Source of the DNA: an uncultured Clostridia bacterium
GTDB taxonomy: Bacteria; Bacillota; Clostridia; Oscillospirales; Oscillospiraceae
DNA: 47,246 nucleotides
NCBI GenBank assembly: GCA_946531435.1
Contig: CAMNAO010000007.1
Location: 1-47,246, forward strand
Reading direction: 5' to 3'
Shown: one piece after another, positions 15,493-23,818 of the stretch
Position numbering within the stretch: the stretch's first letter is position 1
Layout: the number at the start of each line of letters is the position of its first letter
The notes under the pieces: model-generated
Database searches by the model: none
What the model saw: only the letters and a program-made list of their open reading frames with translations
What the model was told of the DNA's origin: nothing
Position numbers and translations under genes: made by a program

Positions 15493-17127
15493 GTGGAAGA
15501 TAAGCTGACAGGCAGCATGTTTCGTCAGATGGTGCTGAGTGCTGCCGCCGCGATCGAGCAAGAGAGACAGCACATCAACGATCTGAACGTATTCCCCGTA
15601 CCCGACGGCGATACCGGCACCAACATGAGCCTGACTCTGGGCTCCGGCGCGCAGGAGCTTCGGAATGACAACGATGAACGGCTGGACAGCGTGGCGGCCA
15701 AGACCGCCGGTGCCCTTCTGAGGGGTGCCCGGGGCAATTCCGGCGTGATCCTCTCTCTGCTTTTCCGGGGAATGTCCCGTTCCTTCAAGGGGAAGGAGGC
15801 CGCCGACGCCAAAGAGGTGGCCGCCGCATTGACCGATGGTGTGACTGCCGCTTACAGCGCGGTGATGAAGCCCGCCGAGGGCACCATTCTGACGGTGAGC
15901 CGTCTGGCTGCTGAGGCCGCGGTGAAGTATGCCGAGGCCAATACCGAGATCCTGCCCATGTTTGAGACGGTGTATGAGACGGCGAAGATCGCTCTGGCCG
16001 ATACCGTCAATTTAAACCCCGTTCTGAAGAAAGCGAACGTGGTGGACTCCGGCGGCATGGGCTATTGCTGGATCATTTACGGCATGATCTGCGCCCTGAA
16101 AGGGGAGGCGCTGGTGAGCGGGACCCCCGCTGCGGAGGGCGCAACCCAGTCCCGGGCGGATTTCAGCCAGTTTGAGACCGGCGATATTCGCTTCTCCTAC
16201 TGCACAGAGGTTATCATCCGCATCCAGAACGAGAAAGATCCTCTGGTTCTCCGTGATTTTGCCAGCCGCATGGGCGACAGCCTGGTCATGGCCGCGGATG
16301 ATGAGCTGATTAAGCTCCATGTCCATGTGAACGATCCCGGCGCCATCATGACCGAAGCCATCACCTATGGCTACCTGGAGAAGGTCAAGGTGGAGAACAT
16401 GAAGCTCCAGCACAACCAGATGATCTTTGCCACCGACTCCGCCGCCGCTGAGGTGGAGGAGCCCCGGAAAAAGTACGGCATTGTGGCCGTGTGCGCCGGA
16501 GAGGGGATGGAGGAGGTCTTCCGTCAGCTTGGCGCTGACGCCGTTGTTACCGGCGGACAGACCATGAACCCCTCTACGGAGGATATCATGAAGGCTGTTG
16601 AGGCCGCGCATGCGGAGACGGTCTTCGTGCTCCCCAACAACAAGAACATCATCATGGCCGCCCAGCAGTGCGTGGACCTCACGGAGAATGAGGAAGTGGT
16701 CGTGATTCCCTCCAAGACCGTACCCCAGGGGATTGCCGCCCTTCTGACCTATGATGAGACGGTGGAGAAGGATGAGCTTACGGAGACCATGACCCAGGCG
16801 CTGGGTGGGATCCAGACCGCTCAGATCACTTATGCCGCCCGGGATTCTGACTTTGACGGCCATACGATCCTGGCGGGTGAGTACCTCTGCCTCCTTGAGA
16901 GCTCTCTGCTGTGCAACAGCCGTGACCTGGAGGATGTGAAGACGGCGCTCATTCAGGCGCTGGCTCCTTCCTCTCCCGCCCTCGTCACCGTTTACTATGG
17001 CAGCGACGTGACGGAGGAGGATGCCAACGCGCTGGCTGAAGCTCTCGGCCAGGGGCTGGAGGATTGTGAGATCTCCGTCATCAATGGCGGTCAGCCTGTC
17101 TATTACTACATGATTTCTGCCGAATAA
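15493..17127 (+). CDS. fakA: Fatty acid kinase FakA-like (DAK2 domain) protein
   Basis: The GTG at 15493 is chosen because GGGAGGAAG ends 4 bases upstream; a TTG at 15475 lacks one. The 544-residue product starts with LNVFPVPDGDTGTNM, the DAK2-type nucleotide and metal site, followed by ARGNSGVILSLLFRG. The middle domain and the C-terminal DegV-like region (LPNNKNIIMAAQQ and a late PVYYYMISAE) match FakA. FakA phosphorylates fatty acids held by FakB for phospholipid synthesis. No fakB is seen in the window. It is second in the Asp23-fakA operon and ends at a strong terminator. Confidence 0.9.
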   Translation: MEDKLTGSMFRQMVLSAAAAIEQERQHINDLNVFPVPDGDTGTNMSLTLGSGAQELRNDNDERLDSVAAKTAGALLRGARGNSGVILSLLFRGMSRSFKGKEAADAKEVAAALTDGVTAAYSAVMKPAEGTILTVSRLAAEAAVKYAEANTEILPMFETVYETAKIALADTVNLNPVLKKANVVDSGGMGYCWIIYGMICALKGEALVSGTPAAEGATQSRADFSQFETGDIRFSYCTEVIIRIQNEKDPLVLRDFASRMGDSLVMAADDELIKLHVHVNDPGAIMTEAITYGYLEKVKVENMKLQHNQMIFATDSAAAEVEEPRKKYGIVAVCAGEGMEEVFRQLGADAVVTGGQTMNPSTEDIMKAVEAAHAETVFVLPNNKNIIMAAQQCVDLTENEEVVVIPSKTVPQGIAALLTYDETVEKDELTETMTQALGGIQTAQITYAARDSDFDGHTILAGEYLCLLESSLLCNSRDLEDVKTALIQALAPSSPALVTVYYGSDVTEEDANALAEALGQGLEDCEISVINGGQPVYYYMISAE

Positions 17128-17146
17128 GCAGCATCGATCGCAGTCA

Positions 17147-17181
17147 AAGGGACCGGCCCGTTCTTAGCCGGTCCCTTTTTC
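17147..17181 (+). terminator. Terminator of the Asp23-fakA operon
   Basis: The stem AGGGACCGGC / GCCGGTCCCT is followed directly by TTTTT. Confidence 0.85.
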
Positions 17182-17325
17182 GTGCGGCGGCGCAAAGAAG
17201 CTTTTTGCATACTTTTCTCAAACGCTTTCCTGCCGTTTTTCCGCATTTCTGTAAGCCGTTTCAGTTGCTTTTCCTCCTTGACGAAAGGGGAAAAGTATGC
17301 TATCATACCCCTTGCGCAAAACCCT

Positions 17326-17401
17326 GCTGGCATAGCTCAGTCGGTAGAGCAGCTGATTCGTAATCAGCAGGTCGTGTGTTCGAGTCACATTGCCAGCTCC
17401 A
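17326..17401 (+). tRNA. tRNA-Thr (anticodon CGT)
   Basis: A 76-base cloverleaf can be drawn. The acceptor arms are GCTGGCA and TGCCAGC with CCA encoded; the D arm is GCTC...GAGC. The anticodon arm GCTGA-TTCGTAA-TCAGC places CGT at positions 34-36. The T arm is GTGTG-TTCGAGT-CACAT. The anticodon reads ACG (Thr). From the anticodon loop to one base past the CCA end the sequence is repeated exactly at 37316-37361, which marks it as the insertion site of the island to its right. Confidence 0.93.
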
Positions 17402-17402
17402 A
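17357..17402 (+). repeat. Left 46-base attachment-site repeat (within tRNA-Thr)
   Basis: It begins with TTCGTAATCAGCAGG and ends with GCCAGCTCCAA. It is identical, base for base, to 37316-37361. Confidence 0.8.
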
Positions 17403-17442
17403 GTAAAAAGCCGTGAATCTTTGGATTTGCGGCTTTTTACTT
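17401..17442 (+). terminator. Terminator after tRNA-Thr
   Basis: The 13-base arms AAGTAAAAAGCCG and CGGCTTTTTACTT form a perfect stem with a U-rich 3' arm. After it, 17443-17598 holds no gene. Confidence 0.75.
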
Positions 17443-17598
17443 GTTTTAGCGAACAATTCTTGATTACTGTATTTTGACATTATTCCGCTCAATCCCCAGA
17501 AGTATTGAGGATAAGATTGAGACGGAGGCATTTTGGAGCAGTTTGAGCCGCTAAAAGGCAATGGTATATCCCCATCCGGAGTGAAATGACGCGTTCGG

Positions 17599-17642
17599 TT
17601 CAAAACTGACTCTTTACAGAATTGAATAAACATGATAAGAAT
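17599..17642 (+). promoter_or_regulatory. SDR promoter with shared operator-like motif
   Basis: TTCAAAACTG (17599-17608), two variable bases and TCTTTAC (17611-17617) are followed by a -35-like TTTACA (17613-17618) and a -10-like TAAGAAT starting 17636. The same motif, at the same 37-base distance from its -10, is found at 20876 in front of the importer operon. It probably binds the AraC regulator encoded between them (inference). Confidence 0.6.
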
Positions 17643-17681
17643 AGAAAAAAGGATCCCGGGGATCCACGAGAGGGGAATGGT

Positions 17682-18404
17682 ATGAACACACTTCAGGGAA
17701 GAACGGCAGTCATCTCCGGCGCGCCGGAGGACGTGATTCGGGAACTCCTGCATGAGGGAATGAATGTCTGCATGGTGACCCACATGGCCTCCAGAGCCCA
17801 GGTACTCATAGATTCTCTCAGCGAGGAGGAGAAGAGGCGCTTCATGGTCAGCCAGAACGATCTTGGTGATGAGGCCATCTTTGCCAATGTGAAGGAGCGC
17901 TTCGGTTCGGTGGATGTGCTGATCCCCAATCAGGGCGGCCCCATCCGCAGAGATGGAGAAGAAGTGTGGAGCATGAGCGAAGAGAGCCTGGAAAGAAAGC
18001 TGAAGCTCACGCTATATCCCATCTGGAGCCTTGTGAGGGCAGCCCGGCCCTATCTCGAAAAGAGCAGAGCGGGGCGCATCATCCTGATGACCAGCGCCGG
18101 GGCCGTAAACGGCTACGAGGGGGAGAGCCTGGAAGATACAGTAGCCCGGGGCGCCCTGGTCTCACTGACCTATCGCCTGGCCCGGGAGCTGGGCCCCAAG
18201 GGCGTGACCGTGAACATCATCGCCAAGGGACCCATGGAGGAGCCCCACGCGTCAAACGATCCTAAGCTGCTTGACACAATGCCCATCAAGCATTTCGGCA
18301 GCGCGGACGAGTTCCGCAGTCTCATTTGCTATCTTGCCGGCGAGGAGTCCGGTTACATGACCGGACAGGTGCTGAACTTCAACGGTGGCATCGTCATCGG
18401 CTGA
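17682..18404 (+). CDS. Divergent short-chain dehydrogenase/reductase-like protein
   Basis: The ATG at 17682 follows GAGGGGAATGG. The 240-residue protein has the overall SDR plan: an N-terminal beta-alpha unit, VDVLIPNQGG where classical SDRs have NNAG, GRIILMTSAGAV with the catalytic-type Ser, and the C-terminal YLAGEESGYMTGQVLNFNGG that is very characteristic. Two hallmarks are degenerate. The Gly-rich cofactor motif TGxxxGIG reads SGAPEDVI. The YxxxK pair reads DTVAR at the expected position. It may therefore not be a normal NAD(P)H oxidoreductase; a binding, structural or altered catalytic role is possible. It is the first gene of the island and shares its promoter motif with the importer operon. 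Confidence 0.8.
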   Translation: MNTLQGRTAVISGAPEDVIRELLHEGMNVCMVTHMASRAQVLIDSLSEEEKRRFMVSQNDLGDEAIFANVKERFGSVDVLIPNQGGPIRRDGEEVWSMSEESLERKLKLTLYPIWSLVRAARPYLEKSRAGRIILMTSAGAVNGYEGESLEDTVARGALVSLTYRLARELGPKGVTVNIIAKGPMEEPHASNDPKLLDTMPIKHFGSADEFRSLICYLAGEESGYMTGQVLNFNGGIVIG

Positions 18405-18436
18405 GAGAGAAACGCTTTCCGATCAAAGTGAAAAAT

Positions 18437-18475
18437 GATCGCGCCTGGGCTCTGGGTTAGCCCGGGCGCGATCTT
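18437..18475. terminator. Bidirectional terminator between SDR and araC-type gene
   Basis: A perfect-looking stem GATCGCGCCTGGGC / GCCCGGGCGCGATC (one G-T type mismatch) lies between the convergent genes and is followed by TTT on the + strand. Confidence 0.75.
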
Positions 18476-20685
18476 TACATTTTGCTGAATTCCCGGAATT
18501 CAGAGGGGGAAAGACCGACGTATCGCTTGAAATTCCGGTTAAAGGTGGCGGTGCTGTTGTATCCCGTCAGTTCCGCGATATGGGTGATGGTGTACCCGCT
18601 TTCCGAAAGAAGCTTCTGGGCCCTCTCAATGCGGTGAAAGCTGATATAGTCCGCCACCGTATTGCCTGTATCTTTTTTAAAGAGCCGATTGAGGTGCTGT
18701 ACGCTGATCCCTGTGTTCTCCGCCACCATGGGAACGTTCAGCATGCAGTCCGCCAGATGCTCTTCTATGTAGGAAATGGCCTGCCGCACAGGGATCGAAA
18801 TGCCGTTTTCCTGACTTTGCCGGCTAAGCTCGGTAAAGATCTCCGACGCCCCCTGAGAGAGTTCGGAAATGGTGGCGGCCTGCCTGAGACGATTCACAGC
18901 CTGCCGCTTCTCCTCCTCCTTCAGCTCGCTGGAGAGGACGGCCTCGGAGAGAAGACCGGCAACGGAACCGATGCGAGAGCTGGCCCTGGCGTAGTGCTTC
19001 CCCAGCTTGGCCACATGCTCCTCCAGAATGGCGTCCACGAGACCGGGGATCATCTCATATTTCTCCATGGTCAGAGCCCGGGACAGGGTCTGCAGTTGGG
19101 AGAGGAAATCACCGCTTAAGAGCTGCCCGGCATCGTTCTGCATATCGGCCTGGAGAATCACGTCCTTGTGGATATGGGCGGAGAGAACAAATTCGGAGAG
19201 TCGCTTGGTTTCCAAATATGCCTCAAAGAGCTGTGAGGCCTGAGGCACGAGCTCGCTGACCGCCACACTGACTTTGAGACCGTATTTATTCTCAGCCACG
19301 GTGATGGTGTCCTGCATGAGAGCGCGGATATCATCCGGGCTAAGAGATGCATCCTTCACGGAGAGCAGAGCGATATAGGAAGGGGTCATACAGGTGATGG
19401 CAACTGTCAGCCTCGCTCCGGCCAGACTACCGATGGTGCTCTCAAAGAAGATGCAGGTGAGGTCCGTATTGACCGGGGAGGTGTCGTTCAGAATGAGATT
19501 GCTGCCGTCGGCGCTGGTGATCCGGCAGAGATAGTAGCCCAGAGGGGAGTAGGGAAAGCCGATGCTCTTCAGCTGCTCCGGCGAAAGCAGGTGCGTGTGG
19601 GAGCCGCCCACAAAAATGGCGTTCAGAAGATCCCGCTGTTCATTTCGCTGGAGATAGTCATAGGTCAGCTTGTATTCCTCCATGGATTGAGAGACGGCGG
19701 TGATGGCGTCCTGATAGGAGGGGTTGTGGCTGGTGGGGTGTGGAAGCTGATCCACAATATCGGTGATCTCCCGGTAGCGCTGTTGGGAGATCTTTTTCAG
19801 GTATAGATAGCCAAAAAGCAACACAGCCACAAAATAGGCAAGGAAGATCCAGATGATCGCCGTCAGCGGGGCGTAATACTCCTTTGTGGAGATGGCTACG
19901 AGATAGGTGAGATCCGTACCGTCCTCATAGAAGCATTTGACCTTCTGCCCGATGAGGGCGGAGACAGATTTTTCGGTTTTTAGCTGGCTGGCGTCATAGC
20001 TGAAATAAGTGGATGAGAAGCTGACGGAATCGTTATAGGCGCAGCAGAGGGCCACGTTGGGCTCAAAGAAGGTATTCAGGAAGGAACGCAGATCGGCCAG
20101 AATCACCAGCTTTGCGGTCCCTGTCCCGCCCTGGGAGAAGTCCTGCACATAGTAGGGAACGCCGTAGTTCTCCCCGGAAATATGCCAGCCCTCACTGATG
20201 AGGTCCATGGCGTTCAGCGTCTGCTCTTCGCCTGCCAATGCGGACTGAAACTCCCGCAGGAAGGAGGGGAGACCGTAGTAGCTATAGGTTGCCTTGTTGG
20301 TATAGACCCTCCAATGGGCCTCTGAAAAGACATAGATCTCTCCCACATAGCGGGTCTCAGCCACCTTGGAGCGCAGGAACTGGGTCATATCCCCCGGTTC
20401 AAAGGCGTCGGGTGCACAAGACATGTATTCTATGAACTTTCCGTCGGAAAGAATGGTGTTGCTGACGATCTCCATCTCCCGCAGGATGCCCTCGGCCTGC
20501 CCTTGAAAGTGACGGGCGATGGCGGTTCCCTGGCGCTCGATCTGTTTTGTGGTGCTGCTATGGACATAGAGAAAGACTGCAAGGCCGAGAATCAGTGGGA
20601 TGAACAGCAGGGGAAGATAGCGGCGGATCTCGCTCCAATAGAGATGAGGGGCCGCGGAAAAGGCCTTTTTGGATGAAGTACGCAT
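18475..20685 (-). CDS. Membrane-anchored AraC-family sensor/transcription regulator
   Basis: The start at 20685 is preferred because GGAGG lies 5 bases upstream; an upstream in-frame ATG at 20745 has none. The 736-residue protein has a first membrane helix (about 23-43), an extracytoplasmic sensing region of about 230 residues, a second helix (about 272-294), a cytoplasmic linker, and a C-terminal AraC-type double helix-turn-helix (about 640-736). The latter contains VAENTGISVQHLNRLFKKDTG and IAELTGYNSTATFNRNFKRYVGLSPSEFRE. This is the layout of one-component regulators that sense an outside ligand and activate neighbouring sugar or peptide uptake genes. It lies divergent from the importer operon; both it and the SDR flank the shared promoter motif. 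Confidence 0.9.
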   Translation of the reverse strand: MRTSSKKAFSAAPHLYWSEIRRYLPLLFIPLILGLAVFLYVHSSTTKQIERQGTAIARHFQGQAEGILREMEIVSNTILSDGKFIEYMSCAPDAFEPGDMTQFLRSKVAETRYVGEIYVFSEAHWRVYTNKATYSYYGLPSFLREFQSALAGEEQTLNAMDLISEGWHISGENYGVPYYVQDFSQGGTGTAKLVILADLRSFLNTFFEPNVALCCAYNDSVSFSSTYFSYDASQLKTEKSVSALIGQKVKCFYEDGTDLTYLVAISTKEYYAPLTAIIWIFLAYFVAVLLFGYLYLKKISQQRYREITDIVDQLPHPTSHNPSYQDAITAVSQSMEEYKLTYDYLQRNEQRDLLNAIFVGGSHTHLLSPEQLKSIGFPYSPLGYYLCRITSADGSNLILNDTSPVNTDLTCIFFESTIGSLAGARLTVAITCMTPSYIALLSVKDASLSPDDIRALMQDTITVAENKYGLKVSVAVSELVPQASQLFEAYLETKRLSEFVLSAHIHKDVILQADMQNDAGQLLSGDFLSQLQTLSRALTMEKYEMIPGLVDAILEEHVAKLGKHYARASSRIGSVAGLLSEAVLSSELKEEEKRQAVNRLRQAATISELSQGASEIFTELSRQSQENGISIPVRQAISYIEEHLADCMLNVPMVAENTGISVQHLNRLFKKDTGNTVADYISFHRIERAQKLLSESGYTITHIAELTGYNSTATFNRNFKRYVGLSPSEFREFSKM

Positions 20686-20754
20686 GCCGTCCTCCGAAGG
20701 TTTGAAAATGATAAAACCGACTTGATCCGTCGGTGCTGTTTTCATACAATAGGT

Positions 20755-20783
20755 ATTATAGCGGAAAATGCCGAAGGCGGAAA
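20755..20783 (-). promoter_or_regulatory. Probable promoter of the AraC-type regulator gene
   Basis: On the minus strand a perfect TATAAT (20755-20760) is preceded 17 bases upstream by a poor -35 (TTTCCG). An inverted repeat ATTTTTGA / TCAAAAAT with a 7-base gap is found at 20809-20831, between this promoter and that of the importer. Confidence 0.45.
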
Positions 20784-20875
20784 GTGCCGAATGCAGGGAA
20801 ATGAGCGGATTTTTGAGATTTGTTCAAAAATGACAGACGGATAAAATCGGGTTAAGGGCCCCTCTGCAAAGGAGA

Positions 20876-20919
20876 TTCAAAACTGTTTCTTTACGAAAGA
20901 GGGAAAACACGGTAAAAAT
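20876..20919 (+). promoter_or_regulatory. Importer-operon promoter with shared operator-like motif
   Basis: TTCAAAACTG (20876-20885), two variable bases and TCTTTAC (20888-20894) overlap a -35-like TTTACG (20890-20895); the -10-like TAAAAAT starts at 20913. It matches 17599-17642 at 17 of 19 motif positions with identical spacing to the -10. Confidence 0.6.
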
Positions 20920-21008
20920 GATTCAGGCTCAACCAAGGCCGTTGCGCGGCAAGGACAGGAGCCGGAACCCTTCAATTCAACATATTACGGAAAAGGAGAT
21001 CATCTACT

Positions 21009-22772
21009 ATGGCAAACCTGACACGCAGAGATTTCTTGAAGGTCCTGGGCATCGGCAGCGCTTCTGCGGCGGCCGCGCTGGCCCTCATCGCCTGCGGCGG
21101 AAACGGGGAAAGCACCGGCACCAACAACGCCGCCCCTTCCACCGCAACCACCACCCAAACGCCCGCCAATACCGAGGACGTGGTCATCGGCGCCCACTCT
21201 GACGACAAGGAGATCGGCACCGTGGATGAGAGCACCGGCAAGGTGAGCTACTGGCCCGATCCATACCTGAGAGACAAGGTGACCATTGCCACCAGTTCCG
21301 GCGGTACCAACTTCAAGATCGTTGGCCGCAGCGGCGGATGGGGCAGCGTGGAGACCGGCTTTGCTCAGAACCTGGCCGTGCTGGATACCTATAACAACCT
21401 CCATCTGCAGCTTCTCAAGCGCTTCGATAAGGTGGATGACCTGACCTACGAGGGCGAGCTCTGGGACTTCATCTCCGACACCGAGGGCAACAGCATTTCC
21501 GCGGACGATCTCGTCTGGCGCATCGAGATGCTGAAGGCCAACGGCGACGGCGGTATGTTCAACCGCCTGGAGCAGCTGGAGAAGACCGGCGACTACACCT
21601 TCCTGTGGCACTGCAACCAGCCCTTCGGCCTGGGCGAACTGGAGAAGAACGTCTCCAACATCGTCCTCTACTCCCAGAAGAGCTTTGAGGAGAGCGGAGA
21701 CGAATTTGCGGGCGGCGCTGTGGGTACCGGCCCCTACAAGATTGACTCCTGGGTTGCGGGTTCCCAGCTGAACCTGGTCGCCAACGAGGACTTCTGGATG
21801 AAGAAGATCGAGGATGAGGAGTGGCTGGCCGCCAACATCTATTCCACCGATCTGCAGAACGTCCGTGAGATCCAGCTGGACGTCATCGGCGACGCAGCCA
21901 ACCGGGCCATCGCCATTGAGATGGGCGCCCAGGGCACCAGTGACGTCATCGCCGTGGATAAGATGAACTCCTCCGACGTGAATAACTACATCGAGCATCC
22001 TGAAATGGGCATCACCCCCGTCCGTCTGCCCGTGACCCCCGCCGCGGCCTTCTATTTCAACTGCAATGAGCTGTCCCCCTGCTCCGACATCAACCTGCGC
22101 AAGGCCATCTGCTATGCCGTTGACAACGTGGGCTACTGCAGCGCCGTGAACTCCCCCGCGGAGCCCGCCTACGGTCTGAGCCCCCGGGTGGTGGACGCCC
22201 CCCAGCAGTGGAAGACCGGTGAGGGCCTGGATTACTACACCTACGATGTGGCCAAAGCCCAGGAAATGAAGGATGCTTCCGGCTACAAGGGTGAGACCCT
22301 GCACATCATGTATGACAACCAGGGCGTCAAGGGCGACGTGGCCGTGCTGATGCAGGATGCCTTGAAGGTCATCGGCGTCACCGCCGAGCTGCTGCCCGTG
22401 GAGCAGAGCGTCCTCAACGACTACCGCACCGACTACACCAAGTGGGATCTGTACTTTGAGACCATGGGCGGCGGCAGCTACTTCAAAAACTGCACCAAGC
22501 GCTTCACCGTGGCGGATGCCGGTAAGAACAACAACGGCAACCAGCCCATGGGCATCATTGATGAGAAGCTGGAGGAGCTGTTCAAGGCGATGGATGAGGA
22601 CAGCAACGAGGAGACCATCCTGGCCTTCCACGACTATGTCACCTATGACCAGTGCTATGCCTACGCCGTATTGAACTACTACGACCAGACTGCCTGCCTG
22701 AACTCCGTTAACGTGGTGCTGAGTGCCGCCCAGAACCGCCTCGTTCCCGGCGCCTTCACCTTCAACGACTAA
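21009..22772 (+). CDS. ABC transporter substrate-binding lipoprotein (peptide/nickel family 5), Tat-type signal
   Basis: The 587-residue product starts MANLTRRDFLKVLGIGSA, a twin-arginine motif (RRDFLK), followed by a hydrophobic stretch and the lipobox LIAC with the lipidated Cys at about residue 35. It should therefore be exported folded and anchored outside. The body shows family 5 solute-binding features: YEGELWDFISDTEG, SADDLVWRIEML, AVGTGPYKIDSW, and SDINLRKAICYAVD. It feeds the permeases and ATPases encoded next. The ligand may be a peptide or another compound of similar size. A hairpin follows its stop, before the first permease. An AAAGGAG ribosome binding site lies 10 bases before the start. 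Confidence 0.92.
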   Translation: MANLTRRDFLKVLGIGSASAAAALALIACGGNGESTGTNNAAPSTATTTQTPANTEDVVIGAHSDDKEIGTVDESTGKVSYWPDPYLRDKVTIATSSGGTNFKIVGRSGGWGSVETGFAQNLAVLDTYNNLHLQLLKRFDKVDDLTYEGELWDFISDTEGNSISADDLVWRIEMLKANGDGGMFNRLEQLEKTGDYTFLWHCNQPFGLGELEKNVSNIVLYSQKSFEESGDEFAGGAVGTGPYKIDSWVAGSQLNLVANEDFWMKKIEDEEWLAANIYSTDLQNVREIQLDVIGDAANRAIAIEMGAQGTSDVIAVDKMNSSDVNNYIEHPEMGITPVRLPVTPAAAFYFNCNELSPCSDINLRKAICYAVDNVGYCSAVNSPAEPAYGLSPRVVDAPQQWKTGEGLDYYTYDVAKAQEMKDASGYKGETLHIMYDNQGVKGDVAVLMQDALKVIGVTAELLPVEQSVLNDYRTDYTKWDLYFETMGGGSYFKNCTKRFTVADAGKNNNGNQPMGIIDEKLEELFKAMDEDSNEETILAFHDYVTYDQCYAYAVLNYYDQTACLNSVNVVLSAAQNRLVPGAFTFND

Positions 22773-22799
22773 ACCGGATAATCAATTGCATACACCCAC

Positions 22800-22826
22800 G
22801 AGGCGACACCCTTTCGGTGTCGCCTC
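22800..22826 (+). other. Intercistronic hairpin after the binding-protein gene
   Basis: The stem GAGGCGACACC / GGTGTCGCCTC with a CTTTC loop has no U-run. In such operons a hairpin here usually protects the upstream mRNA and raises the binding-protein level relative to the permeases. Confidence 0.65.
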
Positions 22827-22855
22827 TGTGGAAATCACAGTGAAAGGAGCCGATT

Positions 22856-23818
22856 ATGGCACGGTATATTCTCCGGCGCATTCTGATCACCATACCGACG
22901 ATCCTCTGCGTGACGATTCTGGTGTTCTCCCTGCTCTACATCACGCCGGGCGACCCCGCGGAGATGATCCTCGGCAGCTCCGCCACCGAGGAGGAGCTGG
23001 CCTCCTATCGGGAGTTTCTGGGCGTTGACCGCCCTTACCTCGTGCAGCTGGGCGATTACCTCTATCGCCTCTTCATCAAATTCGATCTGGGTGATTCCTG
23101 GCTCTACGCCTCCAGAATCACCGATGAGATCAAAAACCGACTGCCCATCACCTTCGCCATCAGCATGTACAGCATCCTGATCGCCGTGGCCACCGGCATC
23201 CCCATGGGGGTGTACGCGGCGGTGAAGCAGAACGGGGCCTTCGATAAATTCGTCCTTGTCACCACGAGTGTCCTGCACGCCGTACCCAATTACGTCTTTG
23301 CCATGATCTTCATCATGGTCTTCAGCCTGCAGCTGAACTGGTTCCCCGCCTACGGCATCGGCAGCTTAAAGCACTATGTGTTGCCCTGCATGTGTATCTT
23401 CATCTCCAACTTCGGCAGCATGGCCCGCTCCATGCGCACCAGTATGTTGGAGGTCATCCGTTCCGACTACGTCATGGCGGCCAGGGCCCAGGGCTTTTCC
23501 CGGAATGTGGTCTACTTCCTCCACGCTCTGCCCAACGCCATGATTCCCATTGTCACCCAGTTGGGCGGTCGCTTCGCCGGGGCCCTGGGCGGCACTCTGA
23601 TTCTGGAGACCATCTTCTCCATCCCCGGCATGGGCCTCTATGTCCAGGGCGCTATCTCCAAGCGGGATGTACCCGTTATTCTGGGCAATGTGGTCTTTAT
23701 GTCCATCTGGTTCTGCCTTATCATGCTGCTGGTGGATATTCTCTACGCGGCCCTGGATCCCCGGATCAAGGCTCAGTATATCGCCCAGAGCGCCGGAAAA
23801 AGGAGGAAAAGATCATGA
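22856..23818 (+). CDS. ABC transporter permease, DppB type
   Basis: The 320-residue product opens MARYILRRILITIPTILCVTILVFSLLYITPGDPAEMILG, the typical start of DppB/OppB permeases with TM1 and the GDPA motif. The EAA-like coupling loop is visible as VIRSDYVMAARAQGFSRNVVYFLHALPNAMIPI. Several further TM segments follow in normal spacing. It forms the membrane channel with the DppC-type subunit. Its stop overlaps the start of the next gene by 4 bases (ATGA), so translation is coupled. AAAGGAG is the ribosome binding site. Confidence 0.93.
   Translation: MARYILRRILITIPTILCVTILVFSLLYITPGDPAEMILGSSATEEELASYREFLGVDRPYLVQLGDYLYRLFIKFDLGDSWLYASRITDEIKNRLPITFAISMYSILIAVATGIPMGVYAAVKQNGAFDKFVLVTTSVLHAVPNYVFAMIFIMVFSLQLNWFPAYGIGSLKHYVLPCMCIFISNFGSMARSMRTSMLEVIRSDYVMAARAQGFSRNVVYFLHALPNAMIPIVTQLGGRFAGALGGTLILETIFSIPGMGLYVQGAISKRDVPVILGNVVFMSIWFCLIMLLVDILYAALDPRIKAQYIAQSAGKRRKRS

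Noticed and set aside
21000..22631. Long open frame on the minus strand opposite the substrate-binding protein
   Set aside because: It is a product of high GC at third positions. It lacks a ribosome binding site and family features, while the + strand gene is unmistakable. Similar mirror frames at 7527-8318, 8697-9665, 27994-29610, 31826-32974 and 35400-36560 are rejected for the same reason.
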